Part shown: positions 57,501 through 64,000 of the stretch, piece by piece | Position numbering within the stretch: position 1 is the first letter of the stretch | Layout: each line of letters opens with the position of its first letter | Origin: Isoetes taiwanensis | Taxonomy: Eukaryota; Streptophyta; Lycopodiopsida; Isoetales; Isoetaceae | Assembly: GCA_021234155.1 (NCBI GenBank) | Contig: JAJEKV010000099.1 | Location: 613,585 to 677,584, forward strand | Reading direction: 5' to 3' | DNA: 64,000 nucleotides | Notes under the pieces: model-generated | The model's database searches: none | Seen by the model: the letters and a program-made list of their open reading frames with translations, nothing else | What the model was told of the DNA's origin: nothing | Translations under genes and position numbers: made by a program

Positions 57501-60500
57501 CTTTAAATCCCGCATGTTGTAGCTTCTCTTATAACATATTTATATCTTTTGTTATGCAACTTACAATATTTTATTATTTACCAGCATGATTGTGACCTTG
57601 ATCGTATATTTCTTGACAAAACTAGTTCCTTTTTGTAATAGTTATGTAGAGAAAATTTATCGATATTAAGATCTTTTGTGGCATCCATTGTCAATTTAGT
57701 CATATAGTTATGACGACTAGTTTTTCTTTTTAACATTTTGAGTAGCAAATTTGTCAATGTTGGGTCTTTTGTGATATCTACGTATCGATTTTATATGAGC
57801 ACATATGTGATACCATGCTTGTTCTTGAAGTCTTATTTGCTTGGCAATCCTACCTTCAATTTTGTCATTTTCTCTCTTCATTAATAGATCATGTTATTTA
57901 AGAAAGCTTTTCCAAGAATCGAACCCAAACAAGTCCATTTAGCATCTCAAAATGCATGGTAAGCAAAGATTGAGCATTAAATGATCACTTTTAAGCTAAA
58001 TGTCTGACACTTCACTTTAATCCCAGTCATGCATTTGCATTACGACACCAGTACGATAGCAGGTTCAAAATTCCACATCACAAAGGGAGCCTTTTGACCG
58101 CTACGACGTCGGAGCAACATTTGTTTAGTAGTCCTTCATAGTACATAGTCGATCATATAATAACTGCAAGCAAACAAATCGGAAAGAAGGAGAAATAAGA
58201 GCTTGCAATTTGTGTTACTTGATCCAAGGGTGCTGAGCAACAAATAAGCACGCAAATTAAACATTTTAGTTATTCTTTGATGCTTCTTGGTATCTTGGCA
58301 TACCATTATATTTAATTTTGCAAAGGGAATAATAAATATATGATAATATTGAAGGGCGGATACACATTAAAACATACACGGACTATTTATAGCAATGAAT
58401 CATAACCATCTAATGACCCTTGCAACTGGGTACCAATGGCCAAAGGGTTTTGTGGTAGGGATGCCACCATTCCTACATCAGAATAATAAAGTTAAGCTTA
58501 ACGGAGGAATGTAAGCATATATAAACAATATGAAGACGTTAAATTCAGATAATAATTAGTTCACCTATGAAGTGGGGCTGCCTCCTTCTCCTGCCAATTC
58601 GACCTTTGAATACCTACATGGTAGTCTTTGAAATTTTACAATGAGGTGAAACAACTGATCTACAAATTCATCAACAAGCTATTTGAAAAATCTCCTGAAG
58701 GGGGATCACATAAGGGACAACCTCACTTAAGGTATACAATGTTGTCACTGAAAACATTACCACTGCTGACTTCTTTCATCATAGGAAGGTTTGAATCGGC
58801 CCCTGATAATTCCCACTTTTTGCTATCAGAAGCTTCAAAATGTCGGACATCAAGCGGCAAAGTCGATTTAACTTTCCAGAATATTACATAAGTTTAAGCG
58901 GTTTGATGTCTGAAGAAAGCGTAAGAGCATAACATAAAAAATAAAGGCTCATAATTCTTGGATGATAGATATTAGCCAAGACAAGGGTGCTCTGGGTGGT
59001 CCTTGTTTCAATATCTGCCAAGCTCATTCCTAGGTTTCTAATATGGCCATCAGTAGTTCGATCTATTACCAGCGACACACTAAGCATGGGTCGGTGCCTA
59101 CAAACTAGCTCAACCTACAAGTGCGTGCCGCTCTGTAATATTCTTCCTATCTAAAGCTACTAGAGCCACATTTGGCGGACTTTAAAAGCTACATACCATA
59201 GCTCTACCTGTGATGGTTTTAGCCTTTACATTCATGGCAATTATTAGGGAAAAATCGTGTCATCACTGGGATGAATTTGTTCTAGGATGGGCGAGCAGTT
59301 CTTTAGTTTTGGAAAAAAAAATCAGCTTTTAACGATCTTAACCAGCCATGTTCATAGTACTTATCTCATAGTACTTATTCTTCATCCTATAGCCAGCTTA
59401 CGTCAAAATCAAAGAGCAAAGAAGATAAAAAATGCAAAAGACTAGCAATAGTGAGTACAAAGTAATGGAATTGTTGTTGTTTCAACTAGCCTCTTACGAG
59501 AACAAATGCAATACGTTAAATCATATTACTTGCCAATATAAAATTTAATGGACAAAATATGGCATGCATCAAATATATATTTGGTTGCAAAACATTACGC
59601 TCGGTGGGAAAGTTACCAGCAACCCATTATTATTATTACAGGACATAAAATGCAAGACTTTAATGACACATACCTATATTATTAGTGAAAGGCCATCGTT
59701 TTTCTTTGGTTGTTTTCATAATTGCGATGCACGAGAGCCAAGATCTGAAACCCCGTGAGGCTACATCTATAATGGTCAAATCAAATACTATGCTATAAGC
59801 ATAATGCTGTGTTAATAAAACATCTAATAATCTCTCACATATCTAGAGACAAATTCCGGGTTCCCCTACTTTTGATGAAGACCACATTAGCAGCAGGCAT
59901 TGCATGGGATTCAAGTACCTTCTCGATTATACGTATAGATGAATCTAAATCAATTAAATACTATAAATCCAATTAAAAATACTATGCACGAGACATAATC
60001 CTGCAGTCTGCAAAAATAAAATAAATTCTTTGTAAAAAGCTTATATTAGAAGATTTCGATTAAAATCCTAGCATTCGATCGGTCAAGCTCTTTAATCCTA
60101 AGCATCATGAACAGTCCGGTGCACTATAAGCGAAGACTACTCCCCTATCGTTTATCTGTTTATCCAAAGACGCTATAAAACCTAAGAGGAATTGTGCAGA
60201 GCCATACGCCCCTTAATGTAACTATCAAATCCACATTCTTTTAGGTCTACAATCATTCCATGGATACATTAACGACATAATAGCCAGAAAAATTTAAGTG
60301 GCAAAGGAATGAAGGAACATGCATCTTTGCGTTGAATGGAACACAAAACTATATTCAATTTCTAACTAAAATACTATTACTTTAAAAAGATCTTTATAAA
60401 ACCATAAAATATTTATGATTACCTACATATGCTTTTCTTCTTATAATCTTTATGCCTCTAAGATGTATGAGCTAGATTCTCTAAGTTGTGTCTTACAGGC

Positions 60501-60833
60501 CGTAAAATTACGGATGTTTACGAATACCATCCTTTTAAGCTTTTATTACAGTCCCGGCCAATTCGTTGAAAAAGAGCGTAGGTGGAAAACCTTCTATAGT
60601 TCTATATGGCCCTCAAGATCCCTCAGGCATCTTGCAACCTCACATATCCTCAATTGGGTAAAGTAATCATACGCCCATATTGCATTCTTACATATTTGAG
60701 CTTACATTTCGAGGCATTGCAATATCTTTTTAATCCAGAACTTTTTACTTCACAAACATTCAGCTTACATTTGACATTATGTCTGTTATGGCCTTCGTAG
60801 AAGGTATTGTCGGAAAACCATGTTTTCACCCTC
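57501..60833. other. No recognisable gene
   Basis: AT-rich DNA. Frames such as 58,628-58,891 and 60,415-60,666 lack motifs. Part may be the interior of the CACTA element, but no transposase is visible. Confidence 0.45.
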
Positions 60834-61049
60834 TTACCAATCAAGTCTATCTTGTTTCTGAAGGAACCCCAAATGAATGTACCTCTGCCCTCCACCTTGA
60901 CTACAGAATTGTAGGCATCCCTTGAAGCAGCTGGCAGCGATGCGTGAGCCACTGAGCCGAAATATTCTTAAAACTGACATGTCTTTAGAGATAACTGGGA
61001 TACTAACCCCTTTGTGCTTCTTCCTTGGGCAGGTGGTGCACCTCTTTCT

Positions 61050-61277
61050 ACAGGGAGGCTGGGATGACACAGTGGTGTTGGTTTCAACAATTGGTGTGGC
61101 AGAGGTAGAGAATGAGCTGTTTTTGTTTCTTCCTTGAGCCGAGGATACAATGAGGACTTGGTGTAGGGTCTGCGGAGGCGGGTGCATTCTTGCCCTAATC
61201 AGGGATGCATTAAACCCATTTTCCTCCATTCCTGAATTATCATGGATGAGCGGAAGAAGAAAGAAAAAGGAAAGCAT
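61050..61277 (-). other. Candidate exon of an unidentified gene
   Basis: A minus-strand frame opens at 61,277 and reads a Ser/Thr/Pro-rich, protein-like segment (MHPPPQTLHQVLIVSSAQ, then PCRKRCTTCPRKKHKG) up to a splice-donor-like AAGGGGTTAGT near 61,000-61,010. After this the frame continues open but changes character. A second minus frame just downstream (60,650-60,952) has RDAYNSVVKVEGRGTFIWG. This could be one or two exons of a gene or a gene fragment. I do not recognise the family. Confidence 0.25.
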
Positions 61278-64000
61278 ATTTCTTCACATATGCTGAAAGT
61301 TTCATCACGTGTAACCTTCCCCAAGCATTCCACTGTCTTTGTTCATCGAGACCCTCTCTTCGCTCTTTTTCTCAAATCGAGTAATTAAATGCTTTTGCGC
61401 AAGCATGGACCTCTTGGACAAGCACAAATGAACAAAACTTCAATTGCAAATACTCCTAATACTTAATCTACGCCATATGCCTTCCATAGATCCGGCCAAC
61501 ACACATTCAAAACCAAAATACCCCGATCCAGATGGCGATTGGGGTTTGCCATGTGCCCAATACAATGGTGTTGCAACTTTACTTTCGATGGCGGCCCTAT
61601 TACATGATTGACAATGTAACAGGACTCTTAAAATAGTTTTTCACAAGTGCACGTACCCACATCATGCATGTAAAGTCACAAAACTTAACACACATACCAT
61701 CTTCCATTGCATACAGAGCTCTCTAAATTATCATAGAACCTCAGGAAAGTGGCGTGCATACAAATGCTTTTGTTGCCAGTTGGCATATAGACAAATATTC
61801 AATTGTTTGTAAAAAGCCAGTTGCTCTGGCGATAGGTTTCCATTGCAACTACGAAGTTAAATATGTAAAGAACTTACCCATAGGTACTTGTTGTGCTCTG
61901 AAAGCTCTAAGCAACTTCTTTGTATCGCATCCGACTCCAAGCTTAGATGTTTTGATCAACATTAGGGCTGACCATATGCACGATTGCTAATAACTCTTCA
62001 TTTCCCGTCGTTACGCTTCTTCCTGCGCTGGAGTGAGTCGGTGGTAGATCATCATCATCCTGTTTCATGAAATAATCGGGTAACAAAATAAAAACTTTCG
62101 AGGTCTGCACATTTCGGGGAGTGAAAATGTTCACCGCATTAATATAATATACCATATCATCTATGCCATAACAGAAGTTTGGTTTTGGGATGTGCTTGTC
62201 CTTGTTTCTCATGTTGCAAAAATTGATCATGTGTACTTTCCATAACACAAAGGATTGATTTTTGGGCTTTACGTGTCAAGTTAGGGCGATGGGTCTTGCG
62301 CATCTCATGTCTTGTGAGTTAAAACCAAATTATGTGCTTAAGACACGGGTAGTTAAAGATTAGTCTCTGGGCTCTAATATTTAAGTCACAGCACTTTGGA
62401 GGAAAAGCATTATTCCCCTCAACTAATTGCTCCCCAACAGCTTCCGGAGGATGAGAGTCGCAAATGCGCAGGCTGACCTCTCTGGCATAAAGTAGCAAAC
62501 AAATTCTCACCTTTCTGATCAGTGTTCTGTTCGGTTCGTTTTACATGATATCTTGTCAGCTTACAATACCTTGCTCTTTGGGTCTCAAATTCTCAAGCCA
62601 TAATAAACCTAAACATGGGACCGAGGCGAAGACGGTGGCCTCGGTCAAAGCTAGAAAAAGCCAGAAATTGCTTCGAGAGAAAGCAAAGCAAGGGAGGAAG
62701 AAGATCGTCTGGCTATTTATGCGAGTGCCCCAAATTCTAAAATTTGTGAAAACGTAGGGGCGGAGTTCATGGTTAAGCGAGTTTTCTTGAAAATGTCACC
62801 ACTGTAAATCACGACACCGCTGGTGAAATTGTAGAGGTTGGACTACGAGAGTAGAAGTAGATAAAAGAATCAACACCACGGCCAAATAAAAACAAAATTC
62901 CTTCTAAGAGATATCGTGTTAAGCTCAAGTCTAGGTCATACAATCCACCAAAGCGGGTAGCAAAGCAAAAGCAACAAAAAGCCCATGAACTAACTGCTAT
63001 GTTTAGAAAAAAGTAACGATGAAAAGGTGCAGCTCACATTGCTGCGTCTAGACCGACCCATAACCCTACCAAAACAAAGGTTTTTGGAAGACAAAATATA
63101 TCGGTTACAGGCAAAAGCGGGGATCTATTTGATCTTAAGCGAGCCAGTGCAAATAACGATGTCATTTTGTGAAGCCGGGACAAAAACATTGTTACCTAAG
63201 AGGTAATGCATCCATTGTGTATTTCGTCATGTCATAGCTTTCCCCGGCCCGGCCAGGACCTCACGAGCCCACATTAGCCGAAGGGATACTACGGGACCTT
63301 GCGATTCGCCTTCTTAGTTTGTGGTCACCAGTGCAGTAGGAAGACAACTTCAAACCGACTAGAAAAGGAAAGCAGCAGGAACAAAGAAATTATTGCAATT
63401 TGCAATACTAATTTATATATTTTGTGTATTTTAGGGATTTGAGGTTCGCTATTGACCTTATACATACACTAAATAAGGTATAGCAGTTGAAAATATCATT
63501 ATAAAAAACATAAATTAACGGGGTGCCTTTTTCCTCCTGGATTCTTGATTTTGTTTTTGGTAGTGAAACTTTAGTTGTTATCAGACTTGAAACTGACGCC
63601 GCCAGGTACAATGTGGAGTACACAATCTTATACAAGTACATAGTTTATTTCAATGCATACATATTTTATATAGACGGAGTAAGCGGAGATTGGCGGTTTT
63701 AGGAGATGATAACTCCACTCGGTCTAAATAGATGCGCCATTGACTCATGGTGTTTATTTCGGTGGAGTATGGTGATCGTCGTGAGCTCTTCCTTTGTTTA
63801 TGCGACTACCATCACAAAATATTATCAAAAGCCTTAGTAGCGGATACATACGTCGGTTGAGGAGAGAGGAGGAGGTGGGGTGGTGGAGTGGGAGATTATT
63901 AGCCACTTAGGACCCAAATTGATCTATCACGTTCCCTTAAGTCAAAATCATCATAGATTATTTGCCACAACCTGTGGCCCAGCCCATCAAAATGCAGATT
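61278..64000. other. No supported gene to the end of the window
   Basis: Frames at 61,754-61,990 (plus), 61,943-62,248 (minus) and 62,545-62,757 (plus) are short and unidentified. No repeats or RNA genes are recognised. Confidence 0.45.

Overview
The window is nuclear DNA of a land plant. Plant signs are a very long PLS-class pentatricopeptide (PPR) gene, plant-type telomere heptamers (CCCTAAA), a plant MAP-kinase-kinase remnant, a leucine-rich-repeat receptor-kinase remnant, a CACTA-type transposon end and LTR retrotransposons primed by initiator tRNA-Met. The intron-poor PPR gene and the dominance of decayed repeats suggest a fern or another large-genome seedless plant; that is inference, not proof.

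Layout. 1-4690: minus-strand LTR retroelement running off the left edge (LTR about 3051-4690, primer site beside it, unidentified leader ORF at 1692-2346), inserted into a LINE remnant (about 4700-5350). 5.3-11.6 kb: gene-poor DNA with a telomere-like repeat, more LINE debris, a SINE with an internal 61-bp duplication, a near-perfect 77-nt hairpin and a degenerate minisatellite. 11,709-15,542: PPR gene on the minus strand, intact except for two single-base frameshifts. 17,526-30,762: a 13-kb GC-rich Ty3/gypsy chromovirus with both LTRs, primer-binding site, gag, protease, RT-RNase H, integrase, chromodomain and polypurine tract. 30.8-64 kb: AT-rich DNA with scattered remnants: tRNA-Pro pseudogene, SINE, receptor-kinase and MAPKK pseudogenes, second PPR pseudogene, dispersed repeat families, an array of evenly spaced 16-bp palindromes, the 3' end of a second chromovirus and a CACTA terminus.

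Main discovery. Between the primer-binding site and gag, the chromovirus carries a histone H3-like gene (19,754-20,872). It begins MARTKQTYRK, almost the canonical H3 tail, continues into an unusually long Ser/acid/basic tail, and ends in a recognisable H3 histone fold ([41 protein letters not shown]). The same element ends pol with a chromodomain, a module class that in relatives reads methylated H3 tails. The element would therefore have carried both an H3 variant and an H3-reader-type domain. This copy is decayed (frameshifts, one nonsense codon), so intact relatives are needed to show that the arrangement is a real element family. The leader also holds a second unidentified ORF (21,687 to about 22,700).

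Caution: the two LTRs alternate between nearly identical AT-rich blocks and scrambled GC-rich blocks, and several genes carry single-base frameshifts, so some breaks may be consensus errors rather than biology.
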